Part shown: positions 1-6,566 of the stretch, one piece after another | Position numbering within the stretch: position 1 is the stretch's first letter | Layout of the letters: each line of letters opens with the position of its first letter | IMG/VR virus record: IMGVR_UViG_3300045425_000019 | Location: 1-30,091 of that record | DNA length: 30,091 nucleotides | Reading direction: 5' to 3' (one strand) | Source of the DNA: a virus | Made by a program: the position numbers and the translations under genes | Notes under the pieces: model-generated | Told to the model about the DNA's origin: nothing | Databases searched by the model: none | Seen by the model: only the letters and a program-made list of their open reading frames with translations

Positions 1-281
1 CCAAAGGATCTTCAGCTCCTTCCAACACTACTACTACTACTACTACTGATAAAACAGGTAGTTCGTATGCTTCATACGAAGAGCGACAAGAACGGTTTGC
101 TTTAGATAAGACTAAGTTTCAATTTGAACAAGATAAACAAGGGTTGATCATTAAACAATCATGCCTAGCACAGGCAGTTGCTTTCACTAAAGGTGCTGAT
201 GTAGATACAGATGCTGTTATTAAAACAGCTATTGAGTTCGAGAAATACATCATAGGGACTTGGATTGATGGCGACATTTAA
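1..281 (+). CDS. C-terminal part of an unknown phage protein (5' end outside window)
   Basis: The frame that starts at base 3 is open from the window edge to TAA at 279-281, giving the last 92 residues of a protein. A low-complexity linker with seven consecutive Thr codons leads into a charged helical region (ASYEERQERFALDKTKF...) and an Ala-rich helix (SCLAQAVAFTKGAD). The end (AIEFEKYIIGTWIDGDI) is acidic. A flexible linker followed by a short helical and acidic tail recalls phage proteins found beside replication genes, including some single-stranded DNA-binding proteins, but I cannot name the family from the tail alone. The next gene starts inside its last codons (ATG at 268), so the two are probably translationally coupled. 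Confidence 0.75.
   Translation, partial: KGSSAPSNTTTTTTTDKTGSSYASYEERQERFALDKTKFQFEQDKQGLIIKQSCLAQAVAFTKGADVDTDAVIKTAIEFEKYIIGTWIDGDI
27..47 (+). repeat. ACT trinucleotide microsatellite (7 units)
   Basis: Seven perfect ACT units encode a run of seven threonines in the linker of the partial gene at the window edge. The repeat is in frame, so unit gain or loss by slippage would only change linker length. Confidence 0.9.
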
Positions 282-438
282 ATTTAATGTTGGTGAGGTA
301 GTTGGCTATGGTAAAGATACCAAAGCTACCATAATAGCCATTCAACATTACGAGACTTCTCATCACAGCACAACAAGTTATCTTACAGATAAACATGTGT
401 GGGTTCCTGAGGAGGTGTTAGACGAGATACCAGCTTAG
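268..438 (+). CDS. small SH3-like hypothetical protein (56 aa)
   Basis: The ATG at 268 overlaps the end of the upstream gene by 14 bases, and the frame ends at TAG 436-438. The protein starts MATFKFNVGEVVGYG and ends HVWVPEEVLDEIPA. The pattern of a VGEVV turn, a central ATIIAIQ strand, and a final strand with a 'V(W)VPEEVLDEI' helix resembles small SH3-barrel-like phage proteins in which a hydrophobic strand alternates with loops. No catalytic motif is visible. It lies between an unknown gene and the exonuclease in the same direction with little spacing, so it belongs to the early or replication operon. The fold is a guess from the pattern; the coding call rests on the coupling and conserved-looking structure. 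Confidence 0.65.
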   Translation: MATFKFNVGEVVGYGKDTKATIIAIQHYETSHHSTTSYLTDKHVWVPEEVLDEIPA

Positions 439-459
439 CTGGTGGGATAACTACATGAT

Positions 460-1155
460 ATGATAGCATTAATCGACTCTGATACACCCGCATTTAATGC
501 AGCATCATCCGCAGAGAATGACCCATTATGGGTAGCAACATCGAGACTAGATAAGATTATAGAGGGTATTATAAAACGATCTGGTTGTACATCTTATAAA
601 CTATTTGTATCAGGTAAAGGAAATTTTAGATATGAAATCGAACCAAATTACAAAGCTAATCGCAGAAACCTTAAACAGCCTAAATGGCGCGATGCGTGCA
701 AAGATCATCTCATTAAAACCTGGGGTGCAATTGAAGCTACAGGAATGGAGTCTGATGATCTATGTGGAATACATCAGTCTAGTAGTAGCATTATATGCGC
801 GATTGACAAAGATCTCCTCCAAGTACCCGGCAAGCACTTTTCGTGGGCTATTTCTCGTAAAGGCAGCATCGTACGTGAAGAATTATTTAGAGAGGTCACG
901 CCACTTGAAGGGCTAAGAACATTCTATAGACAGATGCTAATAGGTGATACCTCAGATAGTATTATTGGGGTTCACAAGGTTGGTGAAGTTAAGAGTGCTA
1001 AACTTATCAATGAGTTATCATCTGAAGAAGATATGATAGCAGTAGTCAAAGAGTTGTATAATGATGATGAACGCTTTGAGATTAATGCTAATCTTCTTTG
1101 GATACTCAGATCACCGGGTGTAACATATTCTAATAGGTGGTTGGAGATGTTATGA
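460..1155 (+). CDS. phage 5'-3' exonuclease (FEN family, T7 gp6/T5 D15-like)
   Basis: A 231-residue protein with the metal-binding acid clusters of the flap endonuclease/5'-3' exonuclease family. These are IDSDTPAF near the start (D6, D8), the basic arch YKANR at about 64-68, GMESDDLCG (about 95-103), AIDKDLLQVPG (about 114-124) and the IGDTSDSIIGV helix-hairpin-helix region (about 160-170), followed by the GEVKSAKLI second hairpin. In T7-like phages this enzyme degrades host DNA and removes RNA primers. The upstream ATG at 455 runs into a stop two codons later, so 460 is the usable start, with only a weak ribosome binding site (GTGGGA). The end overlaps the HNH gene by ATGA. The length is typical of compact phage members. 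Confidence 0.93.
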   Translation: MIALIDSDTPAFNAASSAENDPLWVATSRLDKIIEGIIKRSGCTSYKLFVSGKGNFRYEIEPNYKANRRNLKQPKWRDACKDHLIKTWGAIEATGMESDDLCGIHQSSSSIICAIDKDLLQVPGKHFSWAISRKGSIVREELFREVTPLEGLRTFYRQMLIGDTSDSIIGVHKVGEVKSAKLINELSSEEDMIAVVKELYNDDERFEINANLLWILRSPGVTYSNRWLEML

Positions 1156-1523
1156 AGAGTAAAGAATGGACTGAAGCTAAGCTGCATGCCTTCATTATGG
1201 GTGTGCTAAGGAAAGGGTTATCACGCTTCCCTGCTAAATATAATGCGCTCAAAGGTGCATTCTTAGGTAAGAAGATTAATCCTTCTAGTGGTAGGATGTG
1301 TAGCTTTTATGTGTGTGCAGGATGTTCTGAAGGATACCCTTCAACGAAAGTACAAGTTGACCACATAAGACCTATAGTTCCTACTACTGGGTTTAAGAGT
1401 TGGGATGAAGTGATTAACCGGGCATTCTGTAAAGAAGATGGTTTACAAGTGTTATGCTTATCTTGCCATAAAGCAAAGAGCTTGAAAGAGAATGCTACAC
1501 GACGTGAGGGGAAGAAGAAGTGA
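1152..1523 (+). CDS. HNH endonuclease-like protein (123 aa)
   Basis: I start this gene at ATG 1152, which overlaps the exonuclease stop (ATGA) and has GGAG five bases upstream. An in-frame GTG at 1137 is less likely. The protein has a zinc-ribbon pair CAGC (about 55-58), an HNH core VDHIRPIVP (about 69-77; D70-H71), and a second Cys pair followed by His in the LCLSCHKAKS segment. This arrangement is the HNH/endonuclease VII-like fold that binds one catalytic metal. Small proteins of this kind often follow the exonuclease in T7-like podoviruses, so it may be a resident DNA-processing nuclease rather than a freshly arrived homing enzyme. The Lys/Arg-rich C-terminus should bind DNA. The precise substrate is unknown. 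Confidence 0.85.
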   Translation: MKSKEWTEAKLHAFIMGVLRKGLSRFPAKYNALKGAFLGKKINPSSGRMCSFYVCAGCSEGYPSTKVQVDHIRPIVPTTGFKSWDEVINRAFCKEDGLQVLCLSCHKAKSLKENATRREGKKK

Positions 1524-1822
1524 TTATACATTTAAAAGCATTATTACTAATACTACTGTCAATATTAGATAGTATCTTTACTATAGCTATAGTCGGTCAA
1601 GGAGGTATTGAGTTAAACCCAATTATGGGAAGTGTTCTTGAACAAGGAAATCTAATATTCTTCTTAATTAAGTTTACATCGGTAGTAATATGTGTTACAA
1701 TACTTGTTACTATACATAACGTATATAAGATTGAAGAGATTCAGAAAATTCTATCCTTCTTTATATTGGTGTACAGTGGTATCATCTCTTGGGAAATGTA
1801 TTTAATTATTTGGGGTATGTAA
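1520..1822 (+). CDS. small three-helix membrane protein, DUF5658-like (100 aa)
   Basis: A GTG start at 1520 overlaps the HNH stop (GTGA), with GAGGGG upstream. The protein has three predicted membrane helices at about 5-26, 45-66 and 76-98. An acidic residue inside helix 1 (LLSILDSIFTI) and the loop GGIELNPIM after it match the DUF5658 pattern, in which 'LD' and 'ELNP' are the recognisable words. The function of that family is not known to me. It could act in the inner membrane early in infection, for example by altering the host envelope. A holin role is possible from size and topology, but its place among replication genes makes that less likely. Confidence 0.8.
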   Translation: MIIHLKALLLILLSILDSIFTIAIVGQGGIELNPIMGSVLEQGNLIFFLIKFTSVVICVTILVTIHNVYKIEEIQKILSFFILVYSGIISWEMYLIIWGM

Positions 1823-2016
1823 TGGATAAAGTACAGAGGTTTTTAGATAAAGTAGAAACGGTGACTCTTACAGTAGAACAAGCAGCTGATCTTCTAGATG
1901 AAGTATTGCATGGTGTAGATTCCATGCCATCCAGTGCACTTAGTGGAGAACAACAAGAGAAGTACTTGAAACTAGCACGACGCTTTGAAAGAGCTGTAGA
2001 TAAACTGTGTAGTTGA
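1822..2016 (+). CDS. small acidic helical hypothetical protein (64 aa)
   Basis: The ATG at 1822 shares its A with the stop of the membrane-protein gene (TAATG), with GGGG about 7 bases upstream. The frame could extend back to 1789 but those codons lie in the upstream gene. The protein (MDKVQRFLDKVETV... to ...RRFERAVDKLCS) is predicted to be almost all alpha-helix, with a central loop MPSSALSGEQQ. It looks like two amphipathic helices, perhaps a helical hairpin. I recognise no family. It closes the first cluster of tightly overlapping early genes; a 34-base gap follows. Confidence 0.7.
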   Translation: MDKVQRFLDKVETVTLTVEQAADLLDEVLHGVDSMPSSALSGEQQEKYLKLARRFERAVDKLCS

Positions 2017-2024
2017 GTTATTAA

Positions 2025-2033
2025 TGCTATAAA
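2025..2033 (+). promoter_or_regulatory. possible extended -10 promoter before thyX
   Basis: In the short gap before thyX, TGC followed by TATAAA (2025-2033) forms an extended -10 box. The -35 area (about 2005-2010, CTGTGT) is poor, so the call rests on the extended -10 alone. Transcription would begin near 2040, giving a very short leader. Confidence 0.3.
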
Positions 2034-2050
2034 ATATTTACGAGGTGGTA

Positions 2051-2932
2051 ATGACTAATAAAGGTATATATGCTAAAGTAATAGCAGATTCTATTTCTCG
2101 TAGTGGAGTTAGACTCACCACTTTAGAGTTACAGTATCATCGCTTCGTGCATTCGGAAATGATGACTCACAGAATGTTTAGTAGGAATGCTTCTAGTAGT
2201 AGAGCAATACCTATTGAAAAGATGATGGGACAGGTATTAGATAATCCTGCAATGCCTATTCATTGGGGTGAAAACAAGCCGGGAATGCAAGCAGGGATTC
2301 AATTAGATTCTTTGGGTGTTTCTACTTGTAACAACATATGGAATAATGCATCACTTAACGCTGTTAAATCCACTAAACATTTGGCAGAGCAGGGGCTACA
2401 CAAACAAGTAGCAAATCGCCTACTAGAACCATTTCAATGGATTAAAGTAATTGTTACTGCTACAGAATGGGATAACTTCTTTAGATTGCGAGATCATCCT
2501 GATGCACAACCTGAAATACAAGAATTAGCTAGGTGTATGAAAGAGTCAATGCGACTATCGGAACCTAGCACTCTATCTGCTGGTGAGTGGCATTTACCTT
2601 ACCTGATTCCTGAAGATTGGTATAAATTTAATAGAGGATCTCTTACTCAAGAGGATTTAATTAAATGTTCTGTTGCAAGATGTGCTAGAGTGAGTTATAA
2701 TAACCATGATAATTCTTCTCCAGACATAGAGAAAGACATTGCTCTTGCAGATAGATTGTTAGAAGCAGGGCATTGTTCTCCATTTGAGCATCAAGGTATG
2801 CCAATGAATCCTTATTCCGGATTGGATCCAGTGTACTGGGAAGAAGGTGTAACACATATGGATACAAATAGCTGTTTGTGGAGTAACAATTTCTTTGGTT
2901 GGGTACAATATCGTGCTTTACTAGCGAGTTAA
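2051..2932 (+). CDS. thyX: flavin-dependent thymidylate synthase ThyX
   Basis: ThyX makes dTMP from dUMP using methylenetetrahydrofolate, NADPH and FAD, so it needs no separate dihydrofolate reductase. The signature HR-x2-S-x-N-x2-S-x-R is clear at HRMFSRNASSSR near residue 40, preceded by the helix LELQYHRFVHSEMMTH. Further along are VIVTATEWDNFFRLR and the C-terminal HCSPFEHQGMP motif, typical of the family's dUMP/FAD site. I chose ATG 2051 because GAGG (2042-2045) lies five bases upstream; a GTG at 2045 would sit inside that site. At 293 residues it is longer than the usual bacterial enzyme (about 220-250), as in several marine phage forms. It works with the reductase genes downstream to raise dNTP supply. 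Confidence 0.95.
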   Translation: MTNKGIYAKVIADSISRSGVRLTTLELQYHRFVHSEMMTHRMFSRNASSSRAIPIEKMMGQVLDNPAMPIHWGENKPGMQAGIQLDSLGVSTCNNIWNNASLNAVKSTKHLAEQGLHKQVANRLLEPFQWIKVIVTATEWDNFFRLRDHPDAQPEIQELARCMKESMRLSEPSTLSAGEWHLPYLIPEDWYKFNRGSLTQEDLIKCSVARCARVSYNNHDNSSPDIEKDIALADRLLEAGHCSPFEHQGMPMNPYSGLDPVYWEEGVTHMDTNSCLWSNNFFGWVQYRALLAS

Positions 2933-2933
2933 T

Positions 2934-3704
2934 ATGACAAGCCATATAATATTACCAGATGTACAGGTTAAACCAGGACAAGACTTTGAATTCTTACGAT
3001 GGGCAGGGCAATACTGTGCTGATCATACTCCAGATGTAATAGTGTGCATTGGCGATTTTGCAGACATGCAATCATTATCTTCATATGATGTAGGCAAGAA
3101 GGAGTTTGAAGGGAGGAGGTACACTGACGACATAAAATCCGCAATAGAAGCTATGGATAAGTTTATATCTCCTATACAAGAGGAGATTAGCCGACGTGAA
3201 GTTAACCATAAGAAACGATGGAGGCCTAGGCTAGTACTCACAACTGGTAATCATGAGCAGAGAATAAACACTGCAATTTCTAAAGATAGAAAACTTGAAG
3301 GGTTAATATCTATTGATGACTTACTATACAAAGAGTTTGGATGGGAAGTGTATCCATTCTTAGAGGTTGTAACCATTGATGGAGTGTGTTATAGTCACTA
3401 CTTCACTTCTGGGGTTATGGGTAGGCCAGTATCTTCACCAAGAGCTTTAGTTACTAAGAAGCATATGTCTTGTGTTATGGGACACGTACAAGAGTGCGGG
3501 ATTGATATGTCACAGTTCAGAGGGGATGGTGCGCCACTGATTGGTATATTTGCTGGAATATATACACCATATGATGAAACATATCTTAACAAACAAACTA
3601 ATGTCCAGCATAGGCAGATATGGCACTTACGTGAAGTTAAAGAGGGCTTCCACTACCCTACGGCAGTTTCACTGAACTACTTAGAGAAGAAATATGGGAA
3701 TTGA
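2934..3704 (+). CDS. calcineurin-like metallophosphoesterase
   Basis: A 256-residue protein with the metallophosphoesterase metal motifs in order: D9-V-Q11 (LPDVQVKPG), GD41 (IGDFADMQS), GN106-H107-E (TTGNHEQR), H155 (YSHYF) and GH184-V-Q (MGHVQEC). The first motif has Gln where the usual D-x-H has His, and the last has GHxQ in place of GHxH. I recall the PDVQVKPG form from phage members, so this may be a phage subfamily rather than a broken enzyme. Likely substrates are phosphodiesters or nucleotides, but this is not decided by sequence. It starts two bases after the thyX stop (2932) and overlaps the next small gene by 11 bases. Confidence 0.9.
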   Translation: MTSHIILPDVQVKPGQDFEFLRWAGQYCADHTPDVIVCIGDFADMQSLSSYDVGKKEFEGRRYTDDIKSAIEAMDKFISPIQEEISRREVNHKKRWRPRLVLTTGNHEQRINTAISKDRKLEGLISIDDLLYKEFGWEVYPFLEVVTIDGVCYSHYFTSGVMGRPVSSPRALVTKKHMSCVMGHVQECGIDMSQFRGDGAPLIGIFAGIYTPYDETYLNKQTNVQHRQIWHLREVKEGFHYPTAVSLNYLEKKYGN

Positions 3705-3864
3705 ATTAACTAGACCACATCTTGAACAGTTGCTTGATTACTTAGATATTATAGAGTATGAAGGGTATATATATCCATACACCTTAGCAGATAAAAGACA
3801 TAAAGAGATTGTATCTTGGATCCAAGACACTCTTGAAGATGATCCTTTGAAGGGTTTACTATAA
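3694..3864 (+). CDS. small hypothetical protein (56 aa)
   Basis: The ATG at 3694 lies inside the 3' end of the phosphoesterase gene (11-base overlap), with a GAGAAG purine run just upstream. The frame ends at TAA 3862-3864. The protein, MGIELTRPHLEQLLDYLD... to ...QDTLEDDPLKGLL, looks like two helices linked by a turn (EGYIYPYTLAD). It is acidic and has no cysteines or membrane segment. It is in the same operon between a phosphoesterase and phoH. I recognise no family. The coding call rests on the coupled start, the fit of the length to the gap and ordinary codon use. Confidence 0.65.
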   Translation: MGIELTRPHLEQLLDYLDIIEYEGYIYPYTLADKRHKEIVSWIQDTLEDDPLKGLL

Positions 3865-3879
3865 GTAATAGGATAAATA

Positions 3880-4590
3880 ATGAGAAAACAGAAAGAGGTG
3901 CGTAATCCTAGTTTCAATAGTGGTAATAAACTTAAACTGACTATTGATGATTTGTTAGTTGTAAATTCAATGACTGAAAACCAAAGTGATTTCTTGTCAT
4001 CTTACAGAGATCATACAGTACATATTCTCAGAGGGAGTGCCGGGGTAGGGAAGACATTCCTAGCCATTTACAGAGCGTTAGAAGATGTACTAGATAAGGG
4101 TACTCCTTACAACAAACTAATCATCACAAGAGCACCTGTTGAGGTTGGGAAGGGTATTGGAGCATTGCCCGGTGATCTAAGTGAAAAGGGTAGTGTATAC
4201 GAACTGCCATACTATGGTATATGTGATGGGTTGTTCAACAAGAATGGAGCATATGGAAGGTTGAAAGAGCAGGGTGTGATTGAGTTTATGCTCACATCCT
4301 TCACACGAGGGTTGACATTCGACAACACTATTTGTGTAGTAGATGAATATCAGAGCTTGACATACCATGAGTTATACTCTATAATGACTCGAATTGGTGA
4401 CAAAAGTAAGATACTTTTCTGTGGTGATACAAAACAGAGTGATTTAAGAAGTACAGTAGGTGTTACCAAGTTTGATACTATTATCAGTAGAATGACAGAC
4501 ACGCATGTCACTACATTCACTAGTGATGATATTGTGAGAAGTGATATAGTTAGAGAGTTTATTATAAATGACGAAAAATGGAATGATTAA
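3880..4590 (+). CDS. phoH: PhoH-like ATPase
   Basis: A 236-residue P-loop ATPase of the PhoH family. The Walker A box GSAGVGKT is at 52-59, followed by the family motif IITRAPVEVGKGIGALPGD (about 81-99). Walker B is ICVVDEYQ (D155-E156) and the sensor region LFCGDTKQSDLR is at about 179-190. In bacteria PhoH proteins are linked to RNA metabolism and helicase-type activity; in marine phages phoH is a common marker gene whose role is unresolved. It lacks any extra RNA-binding domain, so it is the short form. GGAT upstream of ATG 3880 gives a modest ribosome site. Its stop overlaps the next start (TAATG). Confidence 0.94.
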   Translation: MRKQKEVRNPSFNSGNKLKLTIDDLLVVNSMTENQSDFLSSYRDHTVHILRGSAGVGKTFLAIYRALEDVLDKGTPYNKLIITRAPVEVGKGIGALPGDLSEKGSVYELPYYGICDGLFNKNGAYGRLKEQGVIEFMLTSFTRGLTFDNTICVVDEYQSLTYHELYSIMTRIGDKSKILFCGDTKQSDLRSTVGVTKFDTIISRMTDTHVTTFTSDDIVRSDIVREFIINDEKWND

Positions 4591-5714
4591 TGGGAAAGAC
4601 ATTTGAAGAGTTGAATGGTTTGGTAGTTGATTGGGCAGAAGATAGGAACATCATTGGCGGGAGTACTGTGAGAGATCAGTATATTAAGATACTGACCCTA
4701 ACTATGAAAGAATTAAAAAACATCTCAATGGATCACAAAATGAAAAAGTATGAACTGACAGATACGTCAAAAGTTATGCCGACAGGCGAAACGGTGTATA
4801 GAATCAGAGCATTACGAGATTTCGACACAATCCATAAACCAGTGCAAGCAGGTGACTTGGGAGGTTGGGTACAGTCTGAAGCGAACTTATCTCATGAAGG
4901 TAATTGTTGGTTATTTGATGAGGCAACTGGTTATCAAGATTCACATCGCAGTGGCGACTCTGTGGGTTATGGCAACAGTCGTCAGTTGGAAAACAGCAGG
5001 CAGTACGACAACAGTCAGCAGTTTGGATGCAGTGTGCAATCAGGCATCAGCCACCAGTACGGCAACAGCCACCAGTTTGGCTGGAGTCGGCAGTTTGGTT
5101 ACAGCAGGCAGTACGACAATAGCCGCCAATATGGCGACAGCCGTCAATATGGCTGGAGTAGGCAGTATGGCTGCAGCCTTCAATATGGCTGGAGTAGGCA
5201 GTATGGCAACAGTCAGCAATACGAAAATAGCCAACAGTACGGTGTCAGTCGTCAGTATGGCAAAAGCCAGCAATTAGGAAACAGTCGTCAATATGACAAC
5301 AGCATTCAGTATGACAATAGCGAGCAGTTTGGCGACAGCAGGCAGTACGACAATAGCCGCCAATATGGCTGCAGCCGTCAATATGGCGAAAGCCAGCAAT
5401 CAGGAAACAGTCGACAGTACGGCAACAGCAGGCAGTTTGACAAAAGTTGGCAGTATGACAACAGCGAACAGTTTGATTACAGTTGGCAGTATGACAACAG
5501 CCAGCAATATGGTCACAGCAGGCAGAATGGGAACAGCGAGCAGTTTGGCGACAGCAGGCAGTACGATAACAGTTGGCAGTACGGTTACAGCCGTCAGTAT
5601 GGGAACAGCAGGCAGTTTGGCAAAAGCGAGCAGTTTGGCAAAAGCGAGCAGTTTGGCGACAGCGAGCAGTTTGGCGACAGCGAACAGTTTGGTCACAGTT
5701 GGCAGTGTGACTAA
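4590..5714 (+). CDS. hexapeptide-repeat protein with Ser-x-Gln-Tyr/Phe-Gly array (374 aa)
   Basis: Three parts are visible. Residues 1-45 (FEELNGLVVDWAEDRNIIGG...) look like the first helix of a MazG-like pyrophosphohydrolase, without the EExxE metal motif. Residues about 51-116 (KKYELTD... YRIRALRDF... AGDLGGWVQSEANLSHEGNCWLFD) match the head of a known phage/bacterial family that is followed by left-handed beta-helix repeats of the type [D/N]AxVYG. Residues 117-374 are 43 back-to-back hexapeptides, here of the type [N/D]S[R/Q/E]Q[Y/F][G/D]. An internal ATG at 4740 would produce only parts two and three. The gene overlaps phoH by TAATG. Its role is unknown; a beta-helix or a disordered low-complexity domain are both possible. 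Codon use in the array is richer in G+C than in neighbouring genes. Confidence 0.82.
   Translation: MGKTFEELNGLVVDWAEDRNIIGGSTVRDQYIKILTLTMKELKNISMDHKMKKYELTDTSKVMPTGETVYRIRALRDFDTIHKPVQAGDLGGWVQSEANLSHEGNCWLFDEATGYQDSHRSGDSVGYGNSRQLENSRQYDNSQQFGCSVQSGISHQYGNSHQFGWSRQFGYSRQYDNSRQYGDSRQYGWSRQYGCSLQYGWSRQYGNSQQYENSQQYGVSRQYGKSQQLGNSRQYDNSIQYDNSEQFGDSRQYDNSRQYGCSRQYGESQQSGNSRQYGNSRQFDKSWQYDNSEQFDYSWQYDNSQQYGHSRQNGNSEQFGDSRQYDNSWQYGYSRQYGNSRQFGKSEQFGKSEQFGDSEQFGDSEQFGHSWQCD
4938..5711 (+). repeat. 43-unit 18-bp coding tandem array
   Basis: Forty-three consecutive 18-base units with no gaps encode the hexapeptide domain. Counting by position: Ser at position 2 in 43 of 43 units, Gln at position 4 in 41 of 43, Tyr or Phe at position 5 in 36 of 43, and Gly at position 6 in 30 of 43 (Asp or Glu in the rest). 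Positions 1 and 3 vary, with Asn (18) and Arg (19) the commonest. The units at 5622-5639 and 5640-5657 are identical at DNA level and those at 5658-5693 nearly so, a sign of recent slippage or unequal recombination. Confidence 0.95.
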
Positions 5715-5741
5715 GAGATTAATCAACACAGGAGCAATAAA

Positions 5742-6002
5742 ATGAAGATTAAAGGTAAAGATTTTAGACAGGTGTACACAGCAGTATCTAAAGTGATGGA
5801 ATTGATTGCTGAAGTTGAGTTTAAGATCGATGATATTATTGAAACGGATAGTCGGTCAACATTGAGTGAAGAGGATGTTAACCGCTTGGATGTATTGATC
5901 AACTGTCTTACTGACTTGAACTTGATGTACGCTGCACTTAACCATACTCATAACCAATTGAGTGATTATATTCTGGAAGAATATCATGACAACCACAACT
6001 AG
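5742..6002 (+). CDS. small acidic helical hypothetical protein (86 aa)
   Basis: The ATG at 5742 has a good ribosome site (AGGAG about 8 bases upstream). The protein MKIKGKDFRQVYTAV... is acidic and probably helical, with two long helices (about 8-32 and 43-80) and a His/Asn-rich end (HTHNQLSDYILEEYHDNHN). Heptad-like spacing (VMELIAEVEFKIDDII) suggests a coiled coil or helical bundle. I recognise no family. It lies directly before nrdB, whose start is inside its last codons (17-base overlap), so it is likely co-translated with the reductase small subunit. A regulatory or accessory role is possible but is only position-based. Confidence 0.75.
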   Translation: MKIKGKDFRQVYTAVSKVMELIAEVEFKIDDIIETDSRSTLSEEDVNRLDVLINCLTDLNLMYAALNHTHNQLSDYILEEYHDNHN

Positions 6003-6566
6003 AATGCAACAGTTTACACCAGTGTTACGCTGCGAGTATCCAGTTATTGAAGAGTTTACTAAACAGCAACTAAAGGTATTCTGGACAGCTGAAGAGATTG
6101 CAGTGGAGAATGACATTCATGATGTATTGACCAACTTCACCCCTGCTGAAAGGCATGGGGTATTCACCACACTAAAACTATTCTCACTGTATGAGATGAA
6201 AGCTGGCAGTGAATATTGGACTGGTAGGTTCATGAAAGATTTTCAACGGCATGAGTTTCAAGCCATGGGGTCTGTGTTTGGTATGTTTGAATTGGCAGTA
6301 CACAAACCATTCTACAATAAGATCAATGAGTTACTTAATGCTACTAATGATAGTTTCTATACTGATTATGTAGATACTCCAGTACTTAAATCACGTATGG
6401 AGTTTATTGATAAATACATTGACCATGAAGATACTTTAGTATCCTTAGGTGTGTTTAGTATGGTTGAAGGAGTTATCCTATATTCTTCTTTTGCATTCCT
6501 TAAACACTTCCAATCATTAGGTAAGAATAAACTACTTAACATTGTTAGAGGTATCAATTTTTCCGT
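5986..6566 (+). CDS. nrdB: ribonucleotide reductase small subunit NrdB, exon 1
   Basis: First coding exon of the class I R2 subunit, which holds the metal/radical cofactor used to reduce ribonucleotides. The region FWTAEEI...LTNFTPAERHGVF...LFSLYEMKAGSEYW...MFELAVHKPFYNKINE is typical of phage R2 proteins and holds metal ligands (Glu and His) and a Tyr at H-x3-Y. I start at ATG 5986, which has GGAAG upstream. The frame then reads GINFSV and goes into five non-R2 residues and a TGA inside the intron. R2 proteins continue GINFSVRDENLHA, and this continuation is found at 7036. Joining 5986-6566 to 7036-7420 gives 966 bases, exactly 322 codons (321 residues). Confidence 0.93.

Noticed and set aside
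1520-1822. Three-helix membrane protein as holin
   Set aside because: It lies in the early replication operon, far from any lysis gene, and matches a different family pattern (LD...ELNP).
4938-5711. Periodic array that could look like a CRISPR or satellite repeat
   Set aside because: The period is exactly 18 bases with no spacers, and it is in frame with a conserved protein head; it is a coding repeat.
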